Shown: piece by piece, positions 36,980 through 46,258 of the stretch
How positions within the stretch are numbered: position 1 is the first letter of the stretch
Layout of the letters: each line of letters opens with the position of its first letter
Origin: Bacteroidales bacterium
GTDB lineage: Bacteria > Bacteroidota > Bacteroidia > Bacteroidales > UBA932
DNA: 64,000 bases
Direction of reading: 5' to 3'
Assembly: GCA_017443025.1 (NCBI GenBank)
Contig: JAFSPG010000018.1
Coordinates: 341,121-405,120, forward strand
Notes under the pieces: model-generated
Databases searched by the model: none
Told to the model about the DNA's origin: nothing
Seen by the model: only the letters and a program-made list of their open reading frames with translations
Position numbers and translations under genes: made by a program

Positions 36980-37285
36980 ATGAGTCAGAAAATCAGAATC
37001 AAACTCAAATCATTCGATCATATGCTGCTTGACAAGTCAGCCAAGAAGATCGCCGACACCGTTTCTTCTACCGGTGCAAAGGTTTGCGGTCCTATTCCGC
37101 TTCCTACCAACAAGAAGATTTTCACGGTGAACCGTTCCACCTTCGTCAACAAGAAGGCCCGCGAACAGTTCGAGCTCGACTCTTATTGCCGTCTTCTCGA
37201 CATCGACGATTCGAATGCCAAGACAGTTGACGCCCTGATGAAGCTTGAGCTTCCCTCTGGTGTTGAGGTCGAAATCAAGGTATAA
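36980..37285 (+). CDS. rpsJ: 30S ribosomal protein S10
   Basis: A 101-residue S10 (NusE), a head protein that also joins transcription antitermination complexes. It has [20 protein letters not shown] and the conserved [21 protein letters not shown] in shortened segments. In Bacteroidetes this gene normally leads directly into rplC; here it is followed by a tRNA gene and terminator instead. Confidence 0.97.
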   Translation: MSQKIRIKLKSFDHMLLDKSAKKIADTVSSTGAKVCGPIPLPTNKKIFTVNRSTFVNKKAREQFELDSYCRLLDIDDSNAKTVDALMKLELPSGVEVEIKV

Positions 37286-37353
37286 TTCCTTCTGAATCAA
37301 GGGAATGTATCTGACGATGACGGTGGTCTCAATAGTGGCGCCGTCGCGTTAAC

Positions 37354-37427
37354 GGTCCCATAGCTCAGTCGGTTAGAGCAGCGGACTCATAATCCGTGGG
37401 TCGCAGGTTCAAGTCCTGCTGGGACCA
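37354..37427 (+). tRNA. tRNA with CAU anticodon, probably tRNA-Ile2
   Basis: A full 74-base cloverleaf: acceptor GGTCCCA/TGGGACC, D arm TAGCTCAGTCGGTTAGAGCA, anticodon loop CTCATAA (CAT), T loop TTCAAGT. The 3' CCA is not encoded. The G1-C72 pair excludes the initiator. The variable region and T arm resemble the lysidine-modified Ile2 tRNA of Escherichia coli more than elongator Met, so Ile2 is preferred. It lies 68 bases after rpsJ with no clear promoter of its own. Confidence 0.85.
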
Positions 37428-37428
37428 C

Positions 37429-37456
37429 AAAAAGGCTGGTGAAAACCAGCCTTTTT
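37429..37456 (+). terminator. Rho-independent terminator after the tRNA
   Basis: A 12-bp perfect stem AAAAAGGCTGGT / ACCAGCCTTTTT with a GAAA tetraloop; the 3' arm ends in five T. It closes the str-operon/tRNA unit. Bases 37458-37572 after it hold only a short GGTCCC/GGGACC hairpin and AT-rich DNA. Confidence 0.88.
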
Positions 37457-37572
37457 GGGGTCCCAGGGGACCATTCTTATGATTGGGAGAAGTATCTCCC
37501 AAACCCTCTCTGTCAGCCTTTTAAATCTTGTCGTTCTGGATATAATAATTTTTTATTTGTCAACATAAATAG

Positions 37573-37580
37573 TAACTTTG
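37573..37580 (+). promoter_or_regulatory. -7 box for the small lipoprotein gene
   Basis: TAACTTTG, a full TAnnTTTG match, 52 bases before the start at 37632. A TTTT run at 37550-37553 has the right 19-base spacing to serve as a weak -33 box. Confidence 0.5.
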
Positions 37581-37631
37581 CGCGTATAGCTGCAATTAAT
37601 TGTACATAACATTGAGCCTTAACAAACACTT

Positions 37632-38063
37632 ATGAACATGAAATACATATCATTAATGGTAGCGGCAGCCGCCATTGTTGCTTCACTCTCTTGCAGCAAG
37701 AATAAGGACGACAAACCAATAGAAGGTAGGTGGTCCTCGATGGTTTGGGTGACAGAGTCGGGAAAGAGATGCAGTATAGCTAATGTTCCTGCGGCCGGAG
37801 GCGAGCTGACTTTCTTCTGCCGGAACTATCCATCTCCGTGGATATCGTCGGCCAAGTTGAACGGAAAATACTACTATCCTAATGAAGAAGCAAATGACTA
37901 TTGGACTATAACCGTTGATTGGTTCAAAGCAGAGATAAACGACAACAAGCTGACAGTGGTTGTCGAGGCAAATGACACAGGGGAAGAACGTCAGGTTGAA
38001 GAGCTGGCAGTTACTGCGGGTAACACTTTTTATACGTTTAAATTCAAACAATCTGCAAACTGA
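37632..38063 (+). CDS. Small lipoprotein, unknown function
   Basis: A 143-residue protein with a lipoprotein signal (Cys21 in VASLSCSKNKDD) followed by a charged KNKDDK stretch that suits a Bacteroidetes surface export signal. The mature part looks like one beta-sandwich domain (GGELTFFCRNY, YWTITVDWF, NKLTVVVEAN), possibly related to BACON/Ig-like folds, but no family was recognised with confidence. It stands alone between a promoter and a strong terminator, just before the large nuclease/receptor operon. Confidence 0.75.
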   Translation: MNMKYISLMVAAAAIVASLSCSKNKDDKPIEGRWSSMVWVTESGKRCSIANVPAAGGELTFFCRNYPSPWISSAKLNGKYYYPNEEANDYWTITVDWFKAEINDNKLTVVVEANDTGEERQVEELAVTAGNTFYTFKFKQSAN

Positions 38064-38100
38064 TAACAGACACTTAAGTTGTCATTGACGAGTCTTATTC

Positions 38101-38127
38101 AAGCCGGCTTCAAGGCCGGCTTTTTTT
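38101..38127 (+). terminator. Rho-independent terminator after the small lipoprotein gene
   Basis: Stem AAGCCGGC / GCCGGCTT (8 perfect pairs) with a 6-base loop, followed by TTTTTTT. It separates this gene from the operon at 38276. Confidence 0.9.
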
Positions 38128-38223
38128 GTGGTCCAATGTACCATTTATGCGGCGCCCATTTGCCGCCGCGCGCTTTTCAGAGAGACTTTAAAAATTACAT
38201 TTTTAAATGTCTAAAACATTTTG

Positions 38224-38231
38224 TATATTTG
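38224..38231 (+). promoter_or_regulatory. -7 box of the nine-gene receptor/nuclease operon
   Basis: TATATTTG, a full match, 44 bases before the first start codon. TTTT at 38201-38204 has the proper 19-base spacing. No other promoter was found up to 53950. Confidence 0.6.
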
Positions 38232-38275
38232 TGTGTTATACTGTTTGGTAATAACTTAAAAATATACAATTATTT

Positions 38276-41200
38276 ATGTCTCAACTACTTAAGAAAGGTT
38301 TCGCGGTTCTTGCCGCAATCTTTTTTGCAGTGACCCTCTCAGCACAGGTCACCACATCAAGTCTCGGAGGCAAAATCACGGAAGAAAATGGGGAACCACT
38401 GGCAGGTGCGACGATTGTCGTCGTGCACGGCCCGTCCGGTACCCAGTACACCGCGATTGCCAATAACGAAGGACGCTATGCCATCGGCGGTATGCGTACC
38501 GGCGGTCCTTACACCGTCGAGTTCTCCTTCATCGGAATGGCCACCGCCCGTTACGAGAACATCACCCTCAAACTCGGTGAGCAGTACGAGCTCAATACAA
38601 AGCTCAAACTCTCCAACGAGCTCGATGCCGTAACCATCGTGGCGGAGAAGAGTTTCAACGCAAGTATCACCGGAGCCGGTTCGAGCTTCAACCAGCGTGC
38701 GGTCGAAACCATGCCGACCATCGACAGAAGTGTATACGATGTCGTAAAGTACACTCCTCAGGCAAGCATAAACAAAACTGGTGGTATTTCCTTCGCCGGA
38801 ACCAATAACCGCTACAATTCCTTCCAGATTGACGGCGCCGTGGCAAATGATACCTTCGGCCTCGCTTCTTCCGGAACGAACGGCGGCCAGACAGGTGCCA
38901 ATCCCGTCGCTCTTGATGCCATCGAGGAAATCCAGGTCGTAGTGGCTCCTTTCGATGTCCGCCAGTCAGGCTTCACGGGCGGCGCCATCAACGCCATCAC
39001 CAAGTCCGGAACGAATACCACGAAGGGGACCTTCTACATGTATTACAACAACCAGGATCTCATCGGTACCACCGCCGGCAAGATGGCTCCCGGAGTCCCG
39101 AGGACAAAATATGATACCCAGATGGCTACCACCTACGGCTTTACGGTAGGCGGCCCCATCATCAAGAACAAACTCTTCCTCTTTGCCGCAGGAGAGTACT
39201 ATAAGAAATCCCGTCCTAACATCTACACTCCCGCCAATGGCTCATACGAAGGCCGCGCAGATGTCGCCCTTTCCGCTCCGGTTTATATCGGCGACAAAGT
39301 GTACACGACCTTCAACGCCGAGCTCGCCGACGAAGTCATCAAGCATTACGAGGCGAACTATGGAGTAGGGAAGACGGGCGAATCTTATACCCAGCACCAG
39401 GTGGAAGACAAATTCTACAATATTCTGACCCGCCTCGACTGGAATATCAGCGACAAGCACAAACTGATGTTCCGATATCAGTATATGAATGCCTCCGCCG
39501 ACAATTACAGCTCCGGCAGGTATTCCTACTACTTCAACAACTCCGGTCACCTGAAGGTCAACAAGACCAACACCTTCGTGGCTGAACTCAACAGCCGGCT
39601 CACCGACAACATGCAGAACATGTTCCGTGCGTCGGCCGTTTTCGTCCGCGACCACCGCGACGTTCCCTACAATGGTGCCAATATGTACATCAAGGATAAC
39701 GTCACCGTGAATATCGGTACCGAGTATTCCTCCGGAGCCAACTCTATGGCGTCCGACACTTACACTATTACCGACAACTTCAGCTGGTACCTCGGACGGC
39801 ACGAACTCACCTTCGGTACCCACAACGAAATTTATTCGTACAACAACCTCTTCCTGCAGTACGCCTTTGGCGGATACACCTTCAGCTCGCTGGCTGATTT
39901 CTTTGCGGGAGGTATCTACGAGTTCAACTATCGTTATTCAGACCCTGAACTTACCGGAGGCAATACCCGCTGGAAAGCCACCACTCACGCTGCCCAGTTC
40001 GGACTCTATGTGCAGGACGAGTGGAAGCCCAACACCAACTTCTCCCTGACCTACGGTCTTCGCGTGGATGTGCCGGTGCTTCTCAACAGCCCCACCACCA
40101 ATCCCGCCTTCAACAACAAGTATCTCACTGACGGTACCATTATCACAAACCCCGACGGCACTACTGAATTCGCCCCCTACAAGGGAGTCAAGACCCTTTC
40201 GGTCTCCCGCCTTACCGGAGAGAAAGTCGGTACCGTACCTTACGTAACTCCTTTGTGGTCTCCCCGAGTAGGTTTCCGCTGGTTCCTTAACGACAACCAC
40301 TCCACCCTTCTCCGTGGTGGCGCGGGCCTTTTCACCGGCCGCATTCCTTTCGTATGGCTCTCCAATGCCTACAACAACACCGGTATGGAAGCCAAGTCCG
40401 TAAAGGTCAGTGAAAGCGCAATCAAGAACATAGAGAACTTCCCGCTTACCAGCGACCCTTACAACGACATAGTCAAGACAGGTATCGCCAAGGCCGGCGG
40501 CAAGTCCACCATCAATACGCTCAACAAGCGCTTCAAATATCCTCAGGTCTTCCGTCTGAACCTCGGTTTCGAGCAGACCTTCGGACAGGGCTGGAAGTTC
40601 ACCTTCGACGGTCTCTATTCCAAGACCTTCAACAATGTGTTCTTCAGCAATCTCGCCATTAAGAAAGTCGGTACTCTCTACGCAGTCAACTCAACTGTGG
40701 CGAATGCCAACAATACGGCTCCTTATTACAACTCCAATTCAGTTGATACTCCGTACAGCGCAGTCATCGCCCTCAAGAATACCGACAAGGGTTACACCTA
40801 TTCCCTCAGCGGCAAGCTCGAGCGTCATTTCGACTTCGGCCTCGACGTGATGGCAGCCTATACCTTCGGCCACTCCTATTCCGTGAACGACGGAACATCA
40901 TCCGTGGCCCTCTCCAACTGGCAGTACAACTATTCAGTTGACACCAATGGCCCCGAACTTTCATATTCCCTCTTCGACAAGCCGCACAAGATTCTCGCAG
41001 TCGTGTCTTACAAAACTCCGATTTATCTGAACGGCCTGCGTTCCACCATCACCCTGACCTACGAGGGCGGCAGCGGACAGCGCTACTCCTATACGATGAA
41101 CGAAAGCGCCGCCGACTTCAACAACGACGGACGTCAGGGCAACTCATTGATGTATATTCCTACGGCCGATGAAATCGGACAGATGAACTGGGCAAAGCCC

Positions 41201-41587
41201 GGTGATGCCGCAGCCTTCGAGCGTTTCATCCGCGCCGACAAATATCTCTCATCCCATCGCGGACGCTGGTCAGAGCGCTACGCCGGAATCGCTCCGTTCG
41301 AGCATCACTTCGACGTCCAGTTTGCACAGGACTTCATCTACGACAGGGAGAAAGGCAGGAAAGTCCAGATTACCCTCGACCTCATCAACGCCTCCAACCT
41401 CCTCAACCGCAACTGGGGCCTCTATCGTACCGGCTCCTACAACCTGCAGATTCTCGAGGTCAAAGGAATGGCGGTAGATGGCGAAGGCAATGCAACTCCT
41501 ACCTATCATTTCAATCCGCAGTCCATTTCGCTGAGTGATTTCTATTCCAGATGGAGACTTCAAGTTGGACTCAGGCTCACATTCTAA
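38276..41587 (+). CDS. TonB-dependent outer-membrane receptor, Oar-like
   Basis: An 1103-residue receptor. A signal peptide (1-24, ending LSAQ) is followed by a carboxypeptidase-regulatory-like domain (about 28-110, ITEENGEPLAGATIVV), a plug region (about 120-240, IDGAVANDTFGLASSG) and a large beta barrel ending in the aromatic LRLTF typical of outer-membrane proteins. The layout is that of Oar-type receptors, not SusC. No SusD follows. It opens the operon and is 12 bases before the first BACON/OB lipoprotein. Substrate unknown; neighbours suggest nucleic acid or nucleotides. Confidence 0.9.
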   Translation: MSQLLKKGFAVLAAIFFAVTLSAQVTTSSLGGKITEENGEPLAGATIVVVHGPSGTQYTAIANNEGRYAIGGMRTGGPYTVEFSFIGMATARYENITLKLGEQYELNTKLKLSNELDAVTIVAEKSFNASITGAGSSFNQRAVETMPTIDRSVYDVVKYTPQASINKTGGISFAGTNNRYNSFQIDGAVANDTFGLASSGTNGGQTGANPVALDAIEEIQVVVAPFDVRQSGFTGGAINAITKSGTNTTKGTFYMYYNNQDLIGTTAGKMAPGVPRTKYDTQMATTYGFTVGGPIIKNKLFLFAAGEYYKKSRPNIYTPANGSYEGRADVALSAPVYIGDKVYTTFNAELADEVIKHYEANYGVGKTGESYTQHQVEDKFYNILTRLDWNISDKHKLMFRYQYMNASADNYSSGRYSYYFNNSGHLKVNKTNTFVAELNSRLTDNMQNMFRASAVFVRDHRDVPYNGANMYIKDNVTVNIGTEYSSGANSMASDTYTITDNFSWYLGRHELTFGTHNEIYSYNNLFLQYAFGGYTFSSLADFFAGGIYEFNYRYSDPELTGGNTRWKATTHAAQFGLYVQDEWKPNTNFSLTYGLRVDVPVLLNSPTTNPAFNNKYLTDGTIITNPDGTTEFAPYKGVKTLSVSRLTGEKVGTVPYVTPLWSPRVGFRWFLNDNHSTLLRGGAGLFTGRIPFVWLSNAYNNTGMEAKSVKVSESAIKNIENFPLTSDPYNDIVKTGIAKAGGKSTINTLNKRFKYPQVFRLNLGFEQTFGQGWKFTFDGLYSKTFNNVFFSNLAIKKVGTLYAVNSTVANANNTAPYYNSNSVDTPYSAVIALKNTDKGYTYSLSGKLERHFDFGLDVMAAYTFGHSYSVNDGTSSVALSNWQYNYSVDTNGPELSYSLFDKPHKILAVVSYKTPIYLNGLRSTITLTYEGGSGQRYSYTMNESAADFNNDGRQGNSLMYIPTADEIGQMNWAKPGDAAAFERFIRADKYLSSHRGRWSERYAGIAPFEHHFDVQFAQDFIYDREKGRKVQITLDLINASNLLNRNWGLYRTGSYNLQILEVKGMAVDGEGNATPTYHFNPQSISLSDFYSRWRLQVGLRLTF

Positions 41588-41599
41588 AGCAAGACGGTT

Positions 41600-42895
41600 A
41601 TGAAAAAGATATTCAAAGCGATTCTTTCACTCACTGCAGTGCTTTCTTTGTTCTCGTCCTGCAAGGATGAAGACATCAACCTCGGCTCCCGCGTGAGCAT
41701 CTCCCAGACGGAAGACCTTTCCATCCCCGCCGAGCAGGCCGGCCAGTTTGCCTTTACCGTCGAATCCGACGGCGACTGGCTTGTGGTTGCTCCGTCCTGG
41801 ATTACTCCTTCTCCCCGCCACGGCAGCGGCGACGGAACGATTATTCTGGAATTCGCCGACAACGTAACTTACGTTACCGACGAAGCCGGAGAGGTTATTT
41901 CCGAGCTTAACGGCAGCCGTCACGCTACGGTTTCCGTCGAATGCGCCAGCGGCGCCACGAGTTTCATCGTGCGCCAGGCCGGCGACCCGAACAAGCCCTC
42001 CGACGAAATCAAGCCCGTTACCATTGCTGTATTCCTGGCTCAGCCCGACGGCCCACAGGTCTTCGAACTTACAGGAAGGGTAACTTCCATCAAGAATACA
42101 ACTTACGGCAATCTTTATCTTAACGACGGAACCGGCGAAGTTTACATCTACGGCATCCTCGACAAGAACGGGAATGCCAAGAATTTCTCCAGCCTCGGCA
42201 TAGGCGTGGGCGACCTCCTTACCCTCCAGGGCAGCAAGACTACCTACAACGGTACGGTCGAGAGTGTCAACGCTCAGTATATAAGCCACGTCAAGTCCCT
42301 GGTTTCGCTCGCTGAATCCACCAAGAGCATCCCTGCCGACGAAACTGTCTTTACAGTTGGCGTCGAGTACAGCGGCGACGATATCACCGTCGTCTCTGAC
42401 AGCGAGTGGCTCGCCTTTACCGGCATCTCCACCGCCGACGGCACGGCCCTTTGCTTCAAGGCTGCCGCCAATACAGGCTCGGCCCGTTCGGCAAACGTCA
42501 CGGTTACTTCCACCCTCGGCAACGAGACATCAAGCCAGACGCTGAAGGTTAACCAGGCTGCCGGCGGAAGCACCCCTCCCGGCGGTGATGTCCTGACCGT
42601 AACTGTTGCGGAATTCAATGCCGCCGCAGAGTCCGATACCCAGAAGTATTGTCTCACCGGTACTATCAGCGGTACAATCAACACCACATACGGAAACTTT
42701 GACCTTGTCGACGACTCCGGAACCGTATATGTCTACGGCCTTACGTCCACGGAGCTCGGTTATGGAGCAAGCAACGACAAGAGCTTCGCCTCCCTCGGCC
42801 TTGCCGCCGGAGACAAGATTACCATCGTCGGCTATCGCGGCTCATACAACAGTAAGATAGAGGTCATGTATGCCTACTTCATCAGCAAACAATAA
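41600..42895 (+). CDS. Surface lipoprotein with BACON and two OB-like modules
   Basis: A 431-residue lipoprotein: Cys21 in LFSSCKDEDINLG, with acidic residues right after Cys as in Bacteroidetes surface export signals. It has a BACON-like domain (about 30-130), an OB-like module (about 140-230, TYGNLYLNDGTGEVYIYGI), a second BACON-like part (about 235-325) and a second OB-like module (about 335-431, TYGNFDLVDDSGTVYVYGL). OB folds of this kind often bind nucleic acid or sugars. A ligand-capture role next to the receptor is inferred. Confidence 0.8.
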   Translation: MKKIFKAILSLTAVLSLFSSCKDEDINLGSRVSISQTEDLSIPAEQAGQFAFTVESDGDWLVVAPSWITPSPRHGSGDGTIILEFADNVTYVTDEAGEVISELNGSRHATVSVECASGATSFIVRQAGDPNKPSDEIKPVTIAVFLAQPDGPQVFELTGRVTSIKNTTYGNLYLNDGTGEVYIYGILDKNGNAKNFSSLGIGVGDLLTLQGSKTTYNGTVESVNAQYISHVKSLVSLAESTKSIPADETVFTVGVEYSGDDITVVSDSEWLAFTGISTADGTALCFKAAANTGSARSANVTVTSTLGNETSSQTLKVNQAAGGSTPPGGDVLTVTVAEFNAAAESDTQKYCLTGTISGTINTTYGNFDLVDDSGTVYVYGLTSTELGYGASNDKSFASLGLAAGDKITIVGYRGSYNSKIEVMYAYFISKQ

Positions 42896-42910
42896 AAAAT
42901 AACCAACCAT

Positions 42911-44959
42911 ATGAAACTAAAACATCTGCTTGTTTCTCTTCTCGCCTCGGCCGTAGCTTTCACAAGCTGCCAGGACGAAGAAAAGGATTTCGGGCTTCCT
43001 GAGGTCAAGATTACCACAAGTGCTCTTTCCTTCAATCAGGATTTAGCCTCCTCCACCTTAACCGTCACGTCCACGAGGGACTGGATGGTTTCCACTGCGG
43101 CCGACTGGGTTGCAATCTATCCTTCAAAAGGCAAGGCCAACACAGAAACCGTAGTTACCATCACCGTCCTCGAAAATGAGACATACAACCGTACGGCTGC
43201 AGTCAAGTTCGATATCGGTTACGATTACAAGACCTTGACAATCTCCCAGGAAGGCCCTATGGGTGAAAAGACCAACGGTTCCGGAACCATTTCCGATCCT
43301 TATACCGTAAGGGGTGTTCTCGATTATATCCAGACGCTCGGCACCGACGAAAGCCCGGATGTCGTATATATTCAGGGTAAGATTGCAAGCATCTCCGAGA
43401 CCTATTCCGCTCAGTACGGCAATGCTTCATTCACAATCAAGGACGAAGGAAGCGAGGATGTCGGTGTATTCACCGCATACCGCGTTCTTTATCTCGGCAA
43501 CAAGAAATGGACTGCCTCCGACGACCAGATCAGCATTGACGACGAGGTCATCGTAGCCGGTAGGGTTTACAACTACGGCGGCAAGACCCCCGAAACCGTA
43601 AGCGGCACCGGATATCTCTATTCCCATAACGGCAAGACCGCCGGCGGTGGCGGTGGCGGCGAAGGCGGAGGCACTCCTGCCGGCACCGGAACGCTTACCG
43701 ACCCGTATAACGTAGCCGGCGCTGTCAATGCCGTAAAGGACCTTACCTGGACCAGCACCACCGAGTACCAGACTACCGACATGGTGTACGTCAAAGGAAA
43801 GATTTCCAGGATTGCAGACAATGGAAACTATGCTGCAAGCGGCACCTATGGAAACGCCACATTCTACATCGCAGACTACTCAGAGGGTGGCGAGGTAGAG
43901 GCCGAGTTCTATGCATTCCGCATCCTCTATCTCGGGAACAAGAAGTACACCTCCGGCCAGACCGATATCAAGGTGGGCGACGAAGTGATTCTCCACGGCA
44001 AGCTCATGAACTATCGTGGCAACACCCCTGAAACCGTCAACAACTCCGCATATCTCTACTCCCTCAACGGCGACACCGGTGAAGGTGGTGGTGGCGGTGA
44101 AGGCGGCGGCGACGAAGCCAAAGGCACCGGAACCCTTGAAGACCCCTTCAATCCTGCCGGAGCTGTCAATGCCGTAAAGGACCTTACCTGGACCAGCAAT
44201 ACTGAATATGAGTCCACGGACGAAGTTTACGTAAAGGGAAAGATCTCTGAGATTGCCAATAACGGGACATACTCCGCCAGCGGCACTTATGGCAACGCCA
44301 GCTTCAGTATCACCGAGACTGGCGCCACAACAGGTACGAAATTCACCGCATACAGAATTCTGTATCTCGGCAATGTCAAATATGAGGCCGGCCAGACTGA
44401 TATCAAAGTCGGCGACGAAGTGGTTATCTGTGGCAAGCTCATGAACTACAGGGGTAATACCCCCGAGACTGTTGCCGGAGCCGCTTATCTCTATTCACTT
44501 ACACCGGCTGATCCCAGTGAAGGCGGCGGCGACAGCGGCAATCAGGATCCTGTTGAAGGCGACGGTATCAAAATCACTCTGGCGGCAACAGATTTTACTG
44601 CCGACACCGATGCAACCTATGGCGCAGGCTTCAAGAATACATACGAAGGCTATACCGTAGCGTACTACAAGCACACTAGCACTACGACCCCCGTCAATAC
44701 CAACTACGACCATATTCGCGTTTACAAGAATTCCGCAATTGTAGTTGAAGCCCCGACCGGAACAACTTTGAAATCTCTGACTTTCAACTGCACGGAGGCT
44801 AATTACACATTTGCGATGAACGTTCTTGAAGGCGGCGGAAGCACGGCAGCCAACACTACGAACAAGACAGTCACCTGGACCGGTTCTGCTTCACGCTTTG
44901 TGGGACACACTGTCAACGGCCAGTGCCGTATTGCAAGCATAGATATCGTTTACGAATAA
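42911..44959 (+). CDS. Surface lipoprotein with BACON domain and three repeated OB-like modules
   Basis: A 682-residue lipoprotein (Cys20 in FTSCQDEEKDFG, acidic export signal). A BACON domain (about 30-115) is followed by three copies of a module of about 130 residues starting near 119, 259 and 406. The modules share DPY or DPF, VYVKGKIS, YGNASF, AYRILYLGN, GDEV and NYRGNTPETV. Polyglycine linkers (GGGGGGEGGG) lie between them. The last 110 residues form a separate beta-rich domain. It is probably a multivalent ligand binder at the cell surface. Confidence 0.8.
   Translation: MKLKHLLVSLLASAVAFTSCQDEEKDFGLPEVKITTSALSFNQDLASSTLTVTSTRDWMVSTAADWVAIYPSKGKANTETVVTITVLENETYNRTAAVKFDIGYDYKTLTISQEGPMGEKTNGSGTISDPYTVRGVLDYIQTLGTDESPDVVYIQGKIASISETYSAQYGNASFTIKDEGSEDVGVFTAYRVLYLGNKKWTASDDQISIDDEVIVAGRVYNYGGKTPETVSGTGYLYSHNGKTAGGGGGGEGGGTPAGTGTLTDPYNVAGAVNAVKDLTWTSTTEYQTTDMVYVKGKISRIADNGNYAASGTYGNATFYIADYSEGGEVEAEFYAFRILYLGNKKYTSGQTDIKVGDEVILHGKLMNYRGNTPETVNNSAYLYSLNGDTGEGGGGGEGGGDEAKGTGTLEDPFNPAGAVNAVKDLTWTSNTEYESTDEVYVKGKISEIANNGTYSASGTYGNASFSITETGATTGTKFTAYRILYLGNVKYEAGQTDIKVGDEVVICGKLMNYRGNTPETVAGAAYLYSLTPADPSEGGGDSGNQDPVEGDGIKITLAATDFTADTDATYGAGFKNTYEGYTVAYYKHTSTTTPVNTNYDHIRVYKNSAIVVEAPTGTTLKSLTFNCTEANYTFAMNVLEGGGSTAANTTNKTVTWTGSASRFVGHTVNGQCRIASIDIVYE
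43721..44197 (+). repeat. Near-identical DNA repeat in modules 2 and 3
   Basis: A 36-base segment starting GCTGTCAATGCCGTAAAGGA occurs at 43721-43756 and again without change at 44162-44197, 441 bases apart. It encodes the same residues of modules 2 and 3. Identity at silent positions suggests a recent duplication or gene conversion. Confidence 0.8.
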
Positions 44960-44977
44960 CATTAGTCTTTTCAAGTT

Positions 44978-46246
44978 GTGAAAACAATAGCTAAAATACG
45001 CGCATTCCTGCTTCCGGCATTGTCAGTAATGGTGATGTCGGCGGTCGTGGCCTGCTCCACCGGAAAAGACGAACTCACCGGCAACGGTTACGGTTCCTCC
45101 TCCAATTTCAGGCTCATCCTGCGCACATCGCCCCTCCCGGTCGATTCATATAAGCAGATACTCTCCTTCGACGCCGAAGGAAGCTGGCAGCTTAATACCT
45201 CCGCGGACTGGCTTCTTCTCGCCCCTGTCGGGGGAGCAGAACCCAACTCCGACGAAGGAGCCGCCGGCTCCCAGACTCTGTCGGGCATAGGCGGTACGCC
45301 AGTCCTGCTGATTTCCCTTGCCAACCCGGACGAGAATACTCGCTCCGGCGAGATTACCATTAAATCCGGCAGCAAGACAGCCAGTTTGCAAGTATCCCAG
45401 CTTGGGACATCAAGCGGCCAGATAGACACAGGAGGCAAGCCTTCTCTGTCAGCTGGCTGGATGGAGCTCCCGGAAACCAACGCCGAAGACGGTCTTGACG
45501 CCTATACGGTACGATTCACCGACAACAGCAGGAACTATACCTTCTACTGGGATTACAACACCTTCGTTTCCAACTGGGTGGCCTATCCGCTCAACACGGC
45601 TCTCATAGGAGATTACATTGCCAGAACAAATGCCTGGGCCTACTGCCCTCTGCTTCCCGCACACAAGCAGACCAATATATCCAGGGCCTATACTGACGCC
45701 TCCGGTTCGTACTGCGGATATGACCGCGGTCACCAGCTGCCTTCCGCCGACAGGCTCGGCAGTTTCGCCCGTAACGCCCAGACCTTCTACGGAGTCAATA
45801 TGACCCCTCAGGATGACAAATTCAACAGCAATATCTGGGCTACGGTCGAAGGACGTGTCCGCGCCCTGGCAACCAAGACATACACCGATACCCTGTATGT
45901 TCTTACGGGCTGTGTCACAACTGGTGCCACTGAGTTCGTATATGATGCCAGCGGCAATCACATTACTATTCCAAAGGCATATTTCAAGGCTGTTCTCCTT
46001 CACGAGAAATCGAGTTCTGACATCTATGCTTCTACCGGACACTATGCTGCGTCGGCCGTGTGGTTCGATCACGCTGAATACAGTCAGCCCGGCAAGTACA
46101 ACGAGCCTCTTACCAACGACCTTGCAATTTCAATCAAGGATCTCGAAGAAAGACTCGGATATAAGCTGTTCGTAAATCTTGATGCTGCCGTCGGCGCCGA
46201 AACGGCCGAGACAATCAAGACTACAATCATTCCCTGGCTGCAATAA
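44978..46246 (+). CDS. DNA/RNA non-specific endonuclease (NUC1 family), lipoprotein with BACON domain
   Basis: A 422-residue lipoprotein nuclease. GTG start, Cys26 in SAVVACSTGKDEL. A BACON-like domain (about 45-145) precedes the beta-beta-alpha-metal nuclease domain. The catalytic motif is DRGHQ with His252, followed by GVNMTPQDDKFNSNIW, which supplies the metal-binding Asn, and a Glu in the TVEGRVR helix. Such enzymes cut single- and double-stranded DNA and RNA with Mg2+. Location is probably the outer surface or periplasm. Confidence 0.92.
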   Translation: MKTIAKIRAFLLPALSVMVMSAVVACSTGKDELTGNGYGSSSNFRLILRTSPLPVDSYKQILSFDAEGSWQLNTSADWLLLAPVGGAEPNSDEGAAGSQTLSGIGGTPVLLISLANPDENTRSGEITIKSGSKTASLQVSQLGTSSGQIDTGGKPSLSAGWMELPETNAEDGLDAYTVRFTDNSRNYTFYWDYNTFVSNWVAYPLNTALIGDYIARTNAWAYCPLLPAHKQTNISRAYTDASGSYCGYDRGHQLPSADRLGSFARNAQTFYGVNMTPQDDKFNSNIWATVEGRVRALATKTYTDTLYVLTGCVTTGATEFVYDASGNHITIPKAYFKAVLLHEKSSSDIYASTGHYAASAVWFDHAEYSQPGKYNEPLTNDLAISIKDLEERLGYKLFVNLDAAVGAETAETIKTTIIPWLQ

Positions 46247-46258
46247 CCCGCGACGATT

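Noticed and set aside
37268-37306. ATTCC...GGAAT inverted repeat after rpsJ as a terminator
   Set aside because: Short stem with no T tract; the clear terminator follows the tRNA.
37458-37474. GGTCCC/GGGACC hairpin after the tRNA terminator, similar to the tRNA acceptor
   Set aside because: Too short to be an attachment site or tRNA fragment; no integrase nearby.
43640-44110. Possible CRISPR-like or mobile repeat because of recurring identical segments
   Set aside because: The repeats are in frame, encode protein modules, and have 441-base spacing with no array structure.
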